Part shown: piece after piece, positions 14,701 to 23,148 of the stretch | How positions within the stretch are numbered: position 1 is the first letter of the stretch | Layout: every line of letters starts with the position of its first letter | NCBI GenBank assembly: GCA_016193585.1 | Contig: JACPRW010000004.1 | Coordinates: 1 to 64,000 of the forward strand | From: Candidatus Aenigmatarchaeota archaeon | GTDB lineage: Archaea; Aenigmatarchaeota; Aenigmatarchaeia; GW2011-AR5 | DNA: 64,000 bases | Direction: 5' to 3' | The notes under the pieces: generated by a model | Seen by the model: the letters and a program-made list of their open reading frames with translations, nothing else | What the model was told of the DNA's origin: nothing | Database searches by the model: none | Position numbers and translations under genes: made by a program

Positions 14701-16925
14701 TCGTATATGACATCAAGGAGTCCACCTGACCTGTTTTCCACCTCTACTGTTCCATCACTCTGGCATGAAATGGTGACCTGACCGTCTACGCCTGTAGTTC
14801 CGGTAACATCAGATGTGGTAAAAGCAAAGGTAACGCTTGACGCTGCTGACGTAACGATATTCCCACTAGGCTCGGACCCGGGCCTGCATTCGACTATTGC
14901 GAAACCATGGGCTGTACTTGACGGAGACACGCCGATGTTCAACACTACCAGCTGTACAGCGCCCTGACTTGAAGCCCTGAGTGTGGCGGTATTGTCATCG
15001 GCGATGTTCGAAATAGCTCCTTTTGCTGAATTTAGTGCTATAGCTGTTCCAGAGCCGCTTACTGCCTGTTTATAGGTGAGCATCGGAACCGCTGCTGTGT
15101 CTTCCTCGATGGAAAGCAGAGCACCTGGCCCCGTCGTCCCGATGCCGACGTTGCCGTTTGCCATCACCGCCATCCGCGTGTTCGTCCCATTCGCAAGCTC
15201 AAGGATGTTCCCGTTGCCCGACTGGTTGAGCACGAGGATGGGTGTGCGGAAGCCGGTGTTGTCGGCGTACAGATTGACCATCTCGGTGTCGGCACTGCTG
15301 CCGGCGTTGCTGAAGATCGTGAGCGCCCGCCTGGTGTTGCCGCTGTTGTTGATGGTGAGCGCGCCGGAGTATTGGTGTAAGCTGACGCCACCGAGCTGAT
15401 TGATGAGCATGGCAACGCCGTTGTACTGGGTGTTGGCAGTGAGCGGATTCGTCATGTTGATGACGAGCGCACGCTGCGTCTCGGAATTCGATGCGATTTC
15501 GAGCTTCGCTCCGGGAGCCGTCGTGTTGATGCCGACGTTACCGGAAGACTGTTGCAAAGTAACCATCTTAGTTGCCCAAGCAGTGCCTGCGCCGTTTGTG
15601 GTTCCAAGCTCTAAATCGTTACCATTTATACCAATGCCCATGAAAGCCGAACCTGGATTATTGAGAATAATATTTGGGTATCCGCCTGTAGAATCGTAAG
15701 CAAGCATTGCTAACTGCTTATGGGTGGTGCTATCTGCATTAGTTCCCATTGTTAAAGCAAAGCCCGGACTCGTCGTCCCGATGCTGACATTCCCCGAGCT
15801 CCCATTGACGAACAGTAGCTGCGCCCCGGTCGTGTTCTCGATGCGGAGGGCGCCCAGGGCGTTGGAGCTGTTGATGTGCACGGTGCCGAGCGGGCTGGTC
15901 ATGTTGAGGCCGATGCCGACCTTCTGGCTCTCGCCGATGGCAAGGTACGCTGATTCATTGGTCTCGAGCGAGACGCCGGCTGAGCCGTTGACCTGCAGCC
16001 GGCGGAACGGCGTGATGGTGCCGATGCCGACGTTGCCGCCCGTGATGCTGAGATCGGCGTCGAGGGGCCAGCTGTCGCCGAGCATCGAGGGCACGATGCA
16101 GTCGGTGCAGGAGACGTTCGCCGCGACGAGCGACGTGACGTCGAGCTGGACAATGCCGGCTGCGGTCGAGCGCATGCCGACCCAGTCGGTGCCGGTCCAG
16201 ACATAGTTGAGCGAGGCGTTGACCGCGCTGATGTTCGCGCCCATCGACCAGATGGTGCCGGTGACGTTGAGGTTGCCGCCCGCGTCAGCCGAGCCGAGGG
16301 CGCCCCCGCTGTCGGTCTGCCACGCGATGAGGTTGGCCGCTTGGCCCGAGACGCCCCTGACGAGGATGCCGCTCGTTGACGCGACGGTCGTGTTGACGAA
16401 CAGCTTCGCTAACGAGATGTTCGAGCCGATGCTGAAATTGACGTGGGGCGTATGGTTGTAGGAGAGGGAGGTGTAGTTGCTCCAGCCGCTGCCGCCGCCG
16501 GTGTCGTCGCCGCAGATGAGGTTGCCCACGTCGTCGGTATCGATGGTGTTGCAGGACGTGAGCCTGTTGAAGCGGAAGCCGCCCGTGGTGTTGATGCTTG
16601 CCAGGATGCTGCCGGTGTAGTTGCGCCACTCGGTGAGGTTGGCGGTCTGGCTCGTGTTCGCGATGATGGCCAGCGGCACCGCGCCGGGATACGGGCTCGT
16701 GATGTTGACGGTCCCGTTGAACGTGTAGTTGTCCGGGAAGATGCCGCCGACGGTCTCGTTCGCGCCGTGGTAGACGGTGAGACCGGGCGGGATGGCAAAG
16801 GCAAGGGAGGAGAATACCGCCAGGAAAATTATGGGCAATGAAAGCGCTATGGATGGTGCGAGCTCCATGCCATGGCTCTGCCGCTTCACCTTCCCGTCAC
16901 TCGGGTAAAAACCAAAATCATTCAT
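14682..16925 (-). CDS. Secreted repeat-rich adhesin, about 747 aa
   Basis: Start at MNDFGFYPSD (16925) or, more likely, at MELAPSIALSLPIIFLAVFS (16868), which is a signal peptide ending SSLAFA. The rest is a beta-rich secreted protein with many N-x-T/S sequons and repeat units GNVGIGTITPFRRLQV, GNVSIGTTSPGFALTM, GNVGINTTAPGAKLEI, GNVGIGTTGPGALLSI. Such units form tail-fibre-like stalks. The C-terminal domain ends IYEWNSAF without an S74 domain. It is the longest uninterrupted adhesin reading frame here and the best candidate for an expressed copy. No close named family was recognised beyond the repeat type. Confidence 0.75.
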   Translation of the reverse strand: MNDFGFYPSDGKVKRQSHGMELAPSIALSLPIIFLAVFSSLAFAIPPGLTVYHGANETVGGIFPDNYTFNGTVNITSPYPGAVPLAIIANTSQTANLTEWRNYTGSILASINTTGGFRFNRLTSCNTIDTDDVGNLICGDDTGGGSGWSNYTSLSYNHTPHVNFSIGSNISLAKLFVNTTVASTSGILVRGVSGQAANLIAWQTDSGGALGSADAGGNLNVTGTIWSMGANISAVNASLNYVWTGTDWVGMRSTAAGIVQLDVTSLVAANVSCTDCIVPSMLGDSWPLDADLSITGGNVGIGTITPFRRLQVNGSAGVSLETNESAYLAIGESQKVGIGLNMTSPLGTVHINSSNALGALRIENTTGAQLLFVNGSSGNVSIGTTSPGFALTMGTNADSTTHKQLAMLAYDSTGGYPNIILNNPGSAFMGIGINGNDLELGTTNGAGTAWATKMVTLQQSSGNVGINTTAPGAKLEIASNSETQRALVINMTNPLTANTQYNGVAMLINQLGGVSLHQYSGALTINNSGNTRRALTIFSNAGSSADTEMVNLYADNTGFRTPILVLNQSGNGNILELANGTNTRMAVMANGNVGIGTTGPGALLSIEEDTAAVPMLTYKQAVSGSGTAIALNSAKGAISNIADDNTATLRASSQGAVQLVVLNIGVSPSSTAHGFAIVECRPGSEPSGNIVTSAASSVTFAFTTSDVTGTTGVDGQVTISCQSDGTVEVENRSGGLLDVIYEWNSAF

Positions 16926-17185
16926 TTCCTTGGCACCTCGCCTTTCAAAAAGCCCTTCAGCGCAATGCCGTTGCTGACGGTGTCGTTGAACATGAGTGTG
17001 CCGCTCGCCGAGGCGTCGTGGATGCGCACCGGGACGTTGCCGGCAGTGAGGAGCTGTCCGCTCGTGCTGTTGACTGCCGTGCCCTGCACGGACATGACGT
17101 GCTCGGTGGCGGCGGAGGCGGTGAATGGCAGGAGTGCGGCAAAGAGTGAGACGGGCAGCAACTTTAAGTGTTTTGGCTGCGAATA
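16922..17185 (-). pseudogene. Adhesin N-terminal fragment with signal peptide, truncated
   Basis: HLKLLPVSLFAALLPFTASA is a signal-peptide core. Next comes MSVQGTAVNSTSGQLLTAGN then ASGTLMFNDTVSNGIALKGF, a short domain at the N-terminus of secreted adhesins, ending at a stop at 16922 that overlaps the next adhesin. The codons for HLKLL are antisense to the TATA-like box of the small plus-strand gene at 17195. A second copy of the same N-terminal domain is at 17805-18030. Confidence 0.6.
17162..17171 (+). promoter_or_regulatory. TATA-like box of the small antitoxin gene, antisense to signal-peptide codons
   Basis: CTTTAAGTGT lies about 24-33 bp before the ATG at 17195. On the other strand the same bases encode His-Leu-Lys of an adhesin signal peptide. 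The motif recurs at 18009 and 24795 before other TA modules. Confidence 0.45.
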
Positions 17186-17194
17186 ATGCCTTGT

Positions 17195-17314
17195 ATGAGG
17201 GGCAAACCATCGATACGGGGCATGGAACGAGCGTTCAGGAAAAAGACGGGCATGACAACGCGCGAATTTGCTCGCTATATCAGGAATAAGGTCGCGCGGC
17301 AGCGATACCAATAA
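17195..17314 (+). CDS. Small basic antitoxin candidate, 39 aa, convergent with a PIN toxin
   Basis: The frame MRGKPSIRGMERAFRKKTGM, TTREFARYIRNKVARQRYQ ends one base before the 3' end of the PIN gene on the opposite strand. Short, basic and helical, it fits the size of other small antitoxins in this window (18048, 31061) that stand tail to tail with PIN genes. It has a TATA-like box at the right distance. No family recognised; the antitoxin role is inferred from position. Confidence 0.55.
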   Translation: MRGKPSIRGMERAFRKKTGMTTREFARYIRNKVARQRYQ

Positions 17315-17315
17315 G

Positions 17316-17804
17316 CTACGCATAGGCAAACCTCTTTATCGCTTCTTTGCCGATAACGAATGCCGGCGTCCTGAGCTTTCGGTTCGCGTTGACAAAGGAA
17401 TACACGAGCCTTGCCCTATCTGACGCCATTGTTTTTCTGTTCAGGGTGAGGATAGAGGCAACATTGTCCAGAGCAGCGCACGCCACAATGGTGAAATCAG
17501 GCTTCATCTGGCTTGCCGTTGCCACGCCCAGCTTTCCCGCTTCTGACGCGTATTCCTCAGCCAATCCGGATACGGCACGTGTTTCCTTGATGACCGGCTT
17601 CTTGACGTCCAGATAGAGCTCGTGCAGTACGTCTGCACCTTCGATCCTTTTTCTGCGCAAGAAGCCGTATGCAGCTTCTACTTCCATTTCAACGATTTCG
17701 CTGCTTCGCAATTCGTGCTGCTCAGTCAAGTGCCTCACTGCCGTCTTCAACTCCTCGTCTATCCTGCATTCCAGCCATACCGATGTATCTATCATTATCT
17801 TCAC
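17316..17804 (-). CDS. PIN-domain RNase toxin, 162 aa
   Basis: MKIMIDTSVWLECRIDEELK has the first catalytic Asp, SSEIVEMEVEAAYGFL the conserved Glu, and KPDFTIVACAALDNVASILTLN the Asp-containing helix and strand of the PIN fold. The C-terminal RTPAFVIGKEAIKRF is also seen in the related toxins at 18136 and 31185 (TPDFIGYERFKAM, IPAFITYKGFKEM). It splits an adhesin N-terminal domain from its remainder. The probable antitoxin is the 39-aa plus-strand gene. Confidence 0.85.
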   Translation of the reverse strand: MKIMIDTSVWLECRIDEELKTAVRHLTEQHELRSSEIVEMEVEAAYGFLRRKRIEGADVLHELYLDVKKPVIKETRAVSGLAEEYASEAGKLGVATASQMKPDFTIVACAALDNVASILTLNRKTMASDRARLVYSFVNANRKLRTPAFVIGKEAIKRFAYA

Positions 17805-18030
17805 CTTAAATTCGCCTTGTTGTTGAACGTGTCGTTGAACATGAGGGTGCCGCTCGCCGAGGCGCCGTAGATGCGCACCGGGGCGTTGCCGGCAGTGAGG
17901 AGCTGTCCGCTCGTGCTGTTGACTGCCGTGCCGAGGCCGGCATGGCGTGCTCGGTGGAAGCTGAGGATAGCGTCATGAGAGGCGAAAAAGACCGCCACCA
18001 GCAAAAGCTTTAAGTGTTTTGTAATAGCAC
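17805..18030 (-). pseudogene. Adhesin N-terminal fragment cut by the PIN gene
   Basis: KHLKLLLVAVFFASHDAIL is the signal-peptide remnant. GTAVNSTSGQLLTAGNAPVR and ASGTLMFNDTFNN duplicate the domain at 16922-17185. The sequence between the signal and GTAVN is frame-damaged (RARHAGLGTAVN in place of MSVQGTAVN), and the domain ends where the PIN gene begins. It is a silent N-terminal cassette. Confidence 0.6.
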
Positions 18031-18047
18031 TATGTTTAGTGGTGTTC

Positions 18048-18146
18048 ATGAAGAAGAAAGATATCTGGTCTGATATAAAGGAGCACCAGAAAGACCCTGA
18101 ATTTATAAGAGCTGCGCGCAGATTCATAAAATCAACTACCTCGTAA
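18048..18146 (+). CDS. Small antitoxin candidate, 32 aa
   Basis: MKKKDIWSDIKEHQKDPEFI, RAARRFIKSTTS. The KDPEF..A..RFI core is shared with the 49-aa protein at 31061-31210 (KDPEFRKALDRFI). Both lie tail to tail with PIN genes of one family, overlapping their 3' ends (here by 11 bases). A CTTTAAGTG box is about 35 bp upstream. Shared sequence in two independent loci is good evidence that it is a real gene. Confidence 0.7.
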   Translation: MKKKDIWSDIKEHQKDPEFIRAARRFIKSTTS

Positions 18147-18545
18147 TCATAGCTTTGAATCTTTCATAACCGATGAAATCTGGGGTCCTTCTTTTGTAAA
18201 TGCTGTTCATGAGCTTGTAAGCGCGGACAGCGTTTTCTGTAAGCATTGTTTTCTCATCTTCGGAAACCACAATATCAATCCCGTGCACGCTTGCACAAGC
18301 AATTAGTATGAAATCGTTTTCGAGTTCTTCCCATTTTCCGCTGCCGCCGGCTTCCTTGTAGGCAGTATAGTACTCGCCCGCACGTGTCCGCATCTTTCCA
18401 GATATGTCATATTCCTTTTTTGCAACAGTGTCGTATAAGGCAAGAAGCGCGTTTCGGGGGTTTCTTGCAGCCCTTCTGCTTCTGTCATAGATGGTTGATT
18501 TTTTGGGTGTGTCGCGTAGCTCTTTTCTTATTAGGCGCAGGCCAA
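18136..18545 (-). pseudogene. PIN toxin lacking its N-terminus
   Basis: It reads LRLIRKELRDTPKKSTIYDR, NDFILIACASVHGIDIVVSE, RRTPDFIGYERFKAM. These match the middle and C-terminal parts of the PIN toxin at 31185-31484 (IRNELRDVAKEA..., TYKGFKEM). The first strand with the catalytic Asp is absent and the frame runs in directly from an adhesin S74 fragment, so it is not a working nuclease. The antitoxin next door remains intact. Confidence 0.7.
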
Positions 18546-18835
18546 CATCAGAGGCGTTCCTGGCATTCGCCGTGAGCCGCGCGTCAGGCGAGCAGCTCCA
18601 CGTCAATCCTGTTGTCGTTGGCTGCGCTTCGCACAAGCCGGCCGAGTCCTCCAGCAACAGCACATCATCGGCACGTGCGGTGTTCTCCGCTTCTAATGTG
18701 CTTCCCGGCCCCGTTGTCCCGAACCCGGCGGTGCCGCTTCCATATTTTTCTTTCCTCGTCCCCGCTACTATTTGTCCCACGACGATTTGTCCCACTTTGT
18801 CACCGTGCCGGCGTTGGTCGTGGGAAAGCCTTATA
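18546..18835 (-). pseudogene. Adhesin S74 fragment fused in frame to the PIN remnant
   Basis: FGTTGPGSTLEAENTARADD, LLLEDSAGLCEAQPTTTGL, WSCSPDARLTANA is the start of an S74 region very close to that at 9377-9895. After TANA the frame continues without a break into the PIN sequence (RNASDVGLRLIRKEL). This chimera shows a recombination joint inside the S74 domain. No start codon or signal peptide is visible. Confidence 0.65.
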
Positions 18836-18838
18836 TGA
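18828..18838 (+). promoter_or_regulatory. Probable TATA box of the vapBC pair at 18869
   Basis: CTTATATGATT lies about 31-40 bp upstream of the ATG at 18869, in an otherwise GC-rich stretch of adhesin remnant. Confidence 0.45.
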
Positions 18839-18868
18839 TTAGTTTCATAATAATAAAGCAGTGATGAC

Positions 18869-19090
18869 ATGTCCGAAATTGTTGTTAAAGTTCCTAGCGA
18901 ATTAAGGGAATTCGAATCGATATCCCCGATAAACTGGCAGATTATAGTAGGCAAACGCCTGAAAGAGGAATTTGGCGAAATGGTGCGCCTTAAGAAAATA
19001 GTCGCAAAAAGCAGGCTGACAGAAAAGGATGTTGAGGAACTTTCTGAAGAAGTCGGCGTCGCGCTTGCAAAAAGATTTCTTAAGAAGTGA
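18869..19090 (+). CDS. vapB: VapB-type antitoxin, 73 aa
   Basis: MSEIVVKVPSELREFESISP, then INWQIIVGKRLKEEF, then SRLTEKDVEELSEEVGVALA. It has the same plan as the antitoxin at 5917: a strand, a helix-turn-helix pair, then a charged tail ending ALAKRFLKK. The PIN toxin begins immediately after its stop. Confidence 0.8.
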   Translation: MSEIVVKVPSELREFESISPINWQIIVGKRLKEEFGEMVRLKKIVAKSRLTEKDVEELSEEVGVALAKRFLKK

Positions 19091-19525
19091 TTGTTGGTGC
19101 TTGTAGTAGCCGACACAAATACAGTGTTCTCCTCTTTGTATGTCCGAGGCAAGCCGTTTGAAGTGTTTATGCTTAACAAGATGGTTGGCTTGTTCGAATT
19201 CGTCGCGCCGGAATTTTTGTTTTTTGAAATTGGTAAAAGAATGGACAAGCTGCTGGCAAAAAGCAGGCTGTCAAAAGAGGGGATATCAGATATTTTTTCG
19301 TTCCTCAAAAGGGAGATTGATTTCGTATCTTCTGATAAATTTGAAGATAAGGCGGAAGAAGCTGCAAAAAGAGCGCCACATATGAAAGACGTGGCATTTG
19401 TGGCTCTGGCGCTTAAGCTTGATTGCAAGATTCTCACCGGAGATAAAGGTATAAAGAAATCTTTGCCCGACAGGGTAATTACCCCTTCTGAAGCTATTGA
19501 CATGCTGTTAACCAAGACAGCATAG
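19091..19525 (+). CDS. vapC: VapC-type PIN toxin, 144 aa
   Basis: It uses a TTG start directly after the vapB stop; the first catalytic Asp is in VLVVADTNTVFSSLY. FVAPEFLFFEIGKRM carries the conserved Glu and MKDVAFVALALKLDCKILTGDKGIK the second Asp helix and the TGD-K strand (quoted in part as KDVAFVALALKLDCKIL). All expected acidic residues are present, so it should be active. It forms a co-directional operon with vapB. Confidence 0.85.
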   Translation: MLVLVVADTNTVFSSLYVRGKPFEVFMLNKMVGLFEFVAPEFLFFEIGKRMDKLLAKSRLSKEGISDIFSFLKREIDFVSSDKFEDKAEEAAKRAPHMKDVAFVALALKLDCKILTGDKGIKKSLPDRVITPSEAIDMLLTKTA

Positions 19526-19559
19526 TTCACACTAATGCCGTTTTTGACTCCTGCCAAAA

Positions 19560-19860
19560 GGCATAGTAGCGGCACAGATTCCATCTCACGGCTTCCATAG
19601 CCAGAAATCTCACGACGTTCATCGTTTTTCGGGTTTTCCCGGAAACCCGTGGGCTGCAAAGAACCGCAGGTTCTCTGAGCTCTCAGGGAGCTTCGCTCGC
19701 TGCAGTCATGATGGTGCAGTAGGCGAATGCCGGATTCGCCTGATGCCGCGAAATGCTCGGCTTTCCCGGATGTTGTGCCGAAATCACTGAAATTTTCGAA
19801 ACCTTTCGCTTTCATCGTTTCCCACCATGCTCCAATGCCGCCGCTCCCGCCTTCAGTTCC
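19560..19860. repeat. Palindrome-rich block, copy 1 of a duplicated segment
   Basis: The part from about 19615 to 19860 is nearly identical to 26515-26750. It contains palindromes such as GGCGAATNCCGGATTCGCC, CGGGTTT/AAACCCG and AGAACC/GGTTCT. An open frame (starting KGFENFSDFGTTSGKAEHFA) is retained in both copies, but it could simply reflect recent duplication. It lies 3' of adhesin tail remnants. No gene is called. Confidence 0.65.
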
Positions 19861-19861
19861 T

Positions 19862-19925
19862 CGTTCTCCTCATTTTGTTCCCGGGCTCGCCGTCCCGATG
19901 CCGAGTTTGACCGATATTGCACGAT
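19862..19925 (-). pseudogene. Joint between an adhesin repeat and a coiled-coil tail
   Basis: VKLGIGTASPGTK, one repeat unit, runs directly into EENEELKAGAAAL tail codons in another frame. All that normally lies between (C-terminal domain or S74) has been deleted. It documents recombination between the repeat and the constant tail. Confidence 0.5.
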
Positions 19926-19932
19926 TCTTTGT

Positions 19933-20436
19933 TTATTCTTCAATTATTCTTTTGGTTTCCCCTAGAATTCTTTTTGTAGCATCAAGCAGTTCATCATAGG
20001 TCTTATCTTCTATTGAAAGCTTTGTTCCATACTGATATTGCTCTCTTATTTCAGTTATAGTTTCCTTTTCATGGCTGTCATTTTTTATTATGCTGTCCAG
20101 CAGGGAGGTGTCGAATGATATAGTTTCATCTTCTGCCATGCCTTCTATAAGCGCAAATGTACATTCCTGATTTCTGGATTCGTAACCGAATTTTGCGAGT
20201 ATAGCTAGAAGGGAGTGATAAATAGAATAAAACGCTGCAGACCCACACCAATCCGAGAACTCCTTGTCTTTCAGGCTCATCATGAATCTCAGATTATGCT
20301 CAGCCTTTACTATGTGCTGCCTTGCTTTCCTGATATCACTGGAGGTTCTGACCAGCCCCTTATGCTTTCCTTTTTCTCTCAGTTCCTTTTTGCCTTTCTT
20401 GAGGCACCATTTAACCTTATTTTTTGCATGACTCAT
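19933..20436 (-). CDS. HEPN-domain protein of a HEPN/MNT pair, 167 aa
   Basis: SDIRKARQHIVKAEHNLRFM, then FSDWCGSAAFYSIYHSLLAI, then LAKFGYESRNQECTFALIEG. The alternating helices with AAFYSIYHSLLAIL are typical of HEPN proteins coupled to nucleotidyltransferases; the protein at 33519-34094 has the same core (AYYAMYHSALALLAKIG). The R-x4-6-H motif is not evident in its usual place. It overlaps the MNT gene by four bases. Confidence 0.75.
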   Translation of the reverse strand: MSHAKNKVKWCLKKGKKELREKGKHKGLVRTSSDIRKARQHIVKAEHNLRFMMSLKDKEFSDWCGSAAFYSIYHSLLAILAKFGYESRNQECTFALIEGMAEDETISFDTSLLDSIIKNDSHEKETITEIREQYQYGTKLSIEDKTYDELLDATKRILGETKRIIEE

Positions 20437-21023
20437 ATTATAATTGCCTCAATTAACCTTTCCTCGCCAAAAGCAACAATTCCTTTCAGGGCATTCAGAA
20501 CTACTTTATCCCCCTTTGCTATGTTGTTTTGTAGGTCATCCGCAATCTGATAAACCACATGCATGCGCTTCTCGTTGATTTTGTTCAGTTCTGCCACCTC
20601 TTCCTTCAGCTTTTCAAATCTGCTCTGGTCTGTTATTACAAGGACATCAATATCGTTGGCATCCTTGCCTTTTCTCAGCACTGAACCGAATAGTATTGCC
20701 GTATCTGCGCTTTTCAGCTTTCTTATTTCATTTAACCACCGCTTTGTGTATGGCGGACTGTGGGCAGCTTCATTCTTAAGAACGAACTTGACGTAATCTC
20801 TCGCGTATTCGCTATTGTTAATGCCGTAAAATACCGCTTTCCCTGCAGCCTTTGAAATGAGTATGCCGTCCTTTTCGAGCCTTTTCATTATTTTCAGCGC
20901 TCCCATGGGCGTTATGCCAATTTCCTTTGTTATGCTGTTGGAATTGAACGCCTTTTCAGGAGTTTTGAATATCTTCAGGACAATAAGCATCTCATTTTTT
21001 GTCATGTCGTGCATCAGTGTCAA
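20433..21023 (-). CDS. Winged-helix/MNT nucleotidyltransferase fusion, 196 aa
   Basis: Residues 1-75 form a winged helix (FNSNSITKEIGITPMGALKI, then LEKDGILISKAAGKAVFYGI). Residues 100-135 hold the MNT signature ILFGSVLRKGKDANDIDVLV (GS-x10-DxD). Fusing a DNA-binding domain to the MNT gives one protein that can both repress its promoter and act as antitoxin to the HEPN partner. A 20-bp perfect palindrome just upstream is the likely operator. The same fusion occurs at 34091-34678. Confidence 0.85.
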   Translation of the reverse strand: MTLMHDMTKNEMLIVLKIFKTPEKAFNSNSITKEIGITPMGALKIMKRLEKDGILISKAAGKAVFYGINNSEYARDYVKFVLKNEAAHSPPYTKRWLNEIRKLKSADTAILFGSVLRKGKDANDIDVLVITDQSRFEKLKEEVAELNKINEKRMHVVYQIADDLQNNIAKGDKVVLNALKGIVAFGEERLIEAIII

Positions 21024-21027
21024 CTCA

Positions 21028-21060
21028 CAGTTTATATATGTAAACTGCTAGTTTATATAT
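21028..21060 (-). promoter_or_regulatory. Operator and TATA box of the wHTH-MNT/HEPN operon
   Basis: CAGTTTATATATGTAAACTG is a perfect inverted repeat 4 bp upstream of the start. A third half-site (AGTTTATATAT) follows and doubles as the TATA box about 30 bp from the ATG. The likely ligand is the winged helix of the encoded protein. Confidence 0.65.
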
Positions 21061-21117
21061 TTCCATGCCCCACATTCCGCAGCGAAAAAGCCCGGATACT
21101 TCAGATTTCAGCTCTGC

Positions 21118-21243
21118 CCGAAATGTGCAGAAAGCAAAGCTTTCTGACATCTAAGAAATGCTTTGAGCATTTCTGGATGTTGAAAACCAAAGGTTTTCAA
21201 ACATGCCAAAGAAACTGTGTTTCTTTGAGCATATTCGGGACAT
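21118..21243. repeat. Multi-branched palindrome block, long copy
   Basis: Same four hairpins and outer arms as 9222-9352 and 28865-28985. It lies 3' of the stop of the S74 adhesin 21277-24649. Confidence 0.85.
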
Positions 21244-21276
21244 GCCAGCCCGCTGTTTTCTTGCGGAATGCTGCCT

Positions 21277-23148
21277 CTATTCGCCTCCATTTGACTGAAT
21301 TTTCAGCTTTTCGACTTCGTGCCTCAATAATCCAACATCCGCTTCCATGTTGCTGTTTTTCTCCTCAAGTTTCTGAACTGCAAGCCGCAATGCCATGTTA
21401 GCGTTATTTAACATTGTTATGTTTTTGTCCTGTTCCTTTGCAATATCCAATAGGTAAACTGTCAATAGCTTGTATTCAACGCTTTCAATCTGCCCGTTGT
21501 AGTAACCGACCAGTTCTGGAATCACAGGCTCAACGTCTTCAGCAATCAAGCCCACGCTGGACTCATTCCTATTCTTCCACTTGAAACTTACAGGCTGAAG
21601 CTGGAACACTTTATCCTTATCAACAGACAAAGGCTCAATATTCTCCTTATATCTTCTGCTGGATGAGCAGGTGGCAAACGTATTCATACCGCTAACAGTT
21701 GTCGTGTCATAACAGAGTGAGTTTCCAGCCGCACCCGCAAGGGTATTAACCGCAGCTTTCCTGTTAGCGGTTATACTAAATGCTGGTTGATATGCACTGC
21801 CCTGACTTGTAACAAATGAAAAAGATATACCTGATTCTAAACCGCTGTCTGTCGTGAAATTCATACCCCCTTGAGGCCCAGCGGTTGATATAGTTGCACC
21901 ACTTCCTACTCCGTAATAATCAAGAACTTGGATAGTTTTATAAACTCTTATTGTGCCATTTACCTCTAGCTTAATAGTGGAAGCTGGACTCGTCGTCCCG
22001 ATGCCGACGTTGCCACCGAAATATGCTGCCACATTTTTAGTGGACCCAGTAGTAGGACCTTCAACATAAAGCCCGTAGACGTTGGTAATTGTTGTGCTCG
22101 CGCCTTTTGATCCTGCACTTATATAAAGGCCATACTGATTTGTTAATGTCCTGGCTGATCCATCATCAATAGAATAAGGTTCTATGACCTGACCAAAATG
22201 GCTGGTTCCATCTCCGGTCATTTTCATTGTTGGACGTAAATCTAAACCATATTGAGCTGCGGATGCGGCGCTTATGTCGGCTGTAGTTGTTGATGCTTGA
22301 CCGAATTGCAGAAACCGTGCATTTGTTGGAGTTACTGCTCCACCAAGGACGTGAACTACAGCCCCCGGGCTCGTCGTCCCGATGCCGACGTTGCCTGCTG
22401 CGCTATTGACGTAGAGCGTGCTGCCGCCAACGCTCAGGTTGTGCTGGACGGTGAGGTTGCGCTGGACCGTGAGGTTCTCGGTGATGGTCATGTTGCCGCG
22501 CACATCTAATCGCTCTCCAGGACTCGCCGTCCCGATGCCGAGGTTGCCGGTGGTATCAATCGTCACGTAATCACTGGTCGCGTCTCCGTTCGAGATAAAA
22601 AAACATCCGGCGCACCCTGATTCTGTCCGTTGCCAGAGGGTATAGCCCAAGGTCTGCGAGGTCGCGTCCGAATCAAGTCGAATGCCTGCGCTGCCAGCAG
22701 CAGCCACATGCAATCCTTTGATTCCTACACCTGAGAACGGACTCGCCGTCCCGATGCCGATGTTGCCGGAGCTTGCGTTGACGAAGAATCTGCTTGAGTC
22801 TGTTGCGTTGGTAACCTCGAACCCGCCCCGATTGCTGGATGAATTGACGGTTAACGTATTTGCTGGAACTGTCGTCCCGATGCCAACGTTGCCGGTGGAT
22901 TTCACGAAAGTCATCACAGTTACATCCGGATCAGGCTGAAAATCAACGATTTTGAATTTGTCGCTGTCCAGTCCATCTACCTGAATGCCCCATGTCTGTG
23001 CATCATTAACAAGGGATATATTCATGCGTAGACCGGTCAACTTGTAATCTTGTGTCGGTATCAAGCGTCGCCGTCCCGATGCCGACGTTGCCGCCACTGA
23101 CTGCCAGATAGACAGAATCATTAACCTCCAAAGCCCCGCCTGTGCCAT
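21277..23148 (-). CDS. Adhesin, C-terminal two thirds with S74 domain
   Basis: A run of repeat units (TGNVGIGTTVPANTLTV, SGNIGIGTASPFSGVGI, TGNLGIGTASPGERLDV, AGNVGIGTTSPGAVVHV, GGNVGIGTTSPASTIKL) leads to a globular section. An intact S74 domain follows: CSSSRRYKENIEPLSVDKD, then VGLIAEDVEPVIPELV, then a coiled coil (ITMLNNANMALRLAVQKLEE) ending SNGGE. The S74 Ser..Lys start is present. The upstream part is in another frame and overlaps at 23006-23148. In the frame of MNISLVNDAQTWG an ATG could restart translation at 23024. Confidence 0.8.
   Translation of the reverse strand: MAQAGLWRLMILSIWQSVAATSASGRRRLIPTQDYKLTGLRMNISLVNDAQTWGIQVDGLDSDKFKIVDFQPDPDVTVMTFVKSTGNVGIGTTVPANTLTVNSSSNRGGFEVTNATDSSRFFVNASSGNIGIGTASPFSGVGIKGLHVAAAGSAGIRLDSDATSQTLGYTLWQRTESGCAGCFFISNGDATSDYVTIDTTGNLGIGTASPGERLDVRGNMTITENLTVQRNLTVQHNLSVGGSTLYVNSAAGNVGIGTTSPGAVVHVLGGAVTPTNARFLQFGQASTTTADISAASAAQYGLDLRPTMKMTGDGTSHFGQVIEPYSIDDGSARTLTNQYGLYISAGSKGASTTITNVYGLYVEGPTTGSTKNVAAYFGGNVGIGTTSPASTIKLEVNGTIRVYKTIQVLDYYGVGSGATISTAGPQGGMNFTTDSGLESGISFSFVTSQGSAYQPAFSITANRKAAVNTLAGAAGNSLCYDTTTVSGMNTFATCSSSRRYKENIEPLSVDKDKVFQLQPVSFKWKNRNESSVGLIAEDVEPVIPELVGYYNGQIESVEYKLLTVYLLDIAKEQDKNITMLNNANMALRLAVQKLEEKNSNMEADVGLLRHEVEKLKIQSNGGE

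Noticed and set aside
16926-17210. Upstream extension of the adhesin 14682-16925
   Set aside because: The extension is in a different frame from the adhesin N-terminal fragment 16922-17185 and has no signal peptide.
18136-19815. A 559-codon open frame on the minus strand
   Set aside because: It spans a vapBC pair on the plus strand, a palindrome block and two unrelated fragments; only the PIN and S74 parts have recognisable sequence.
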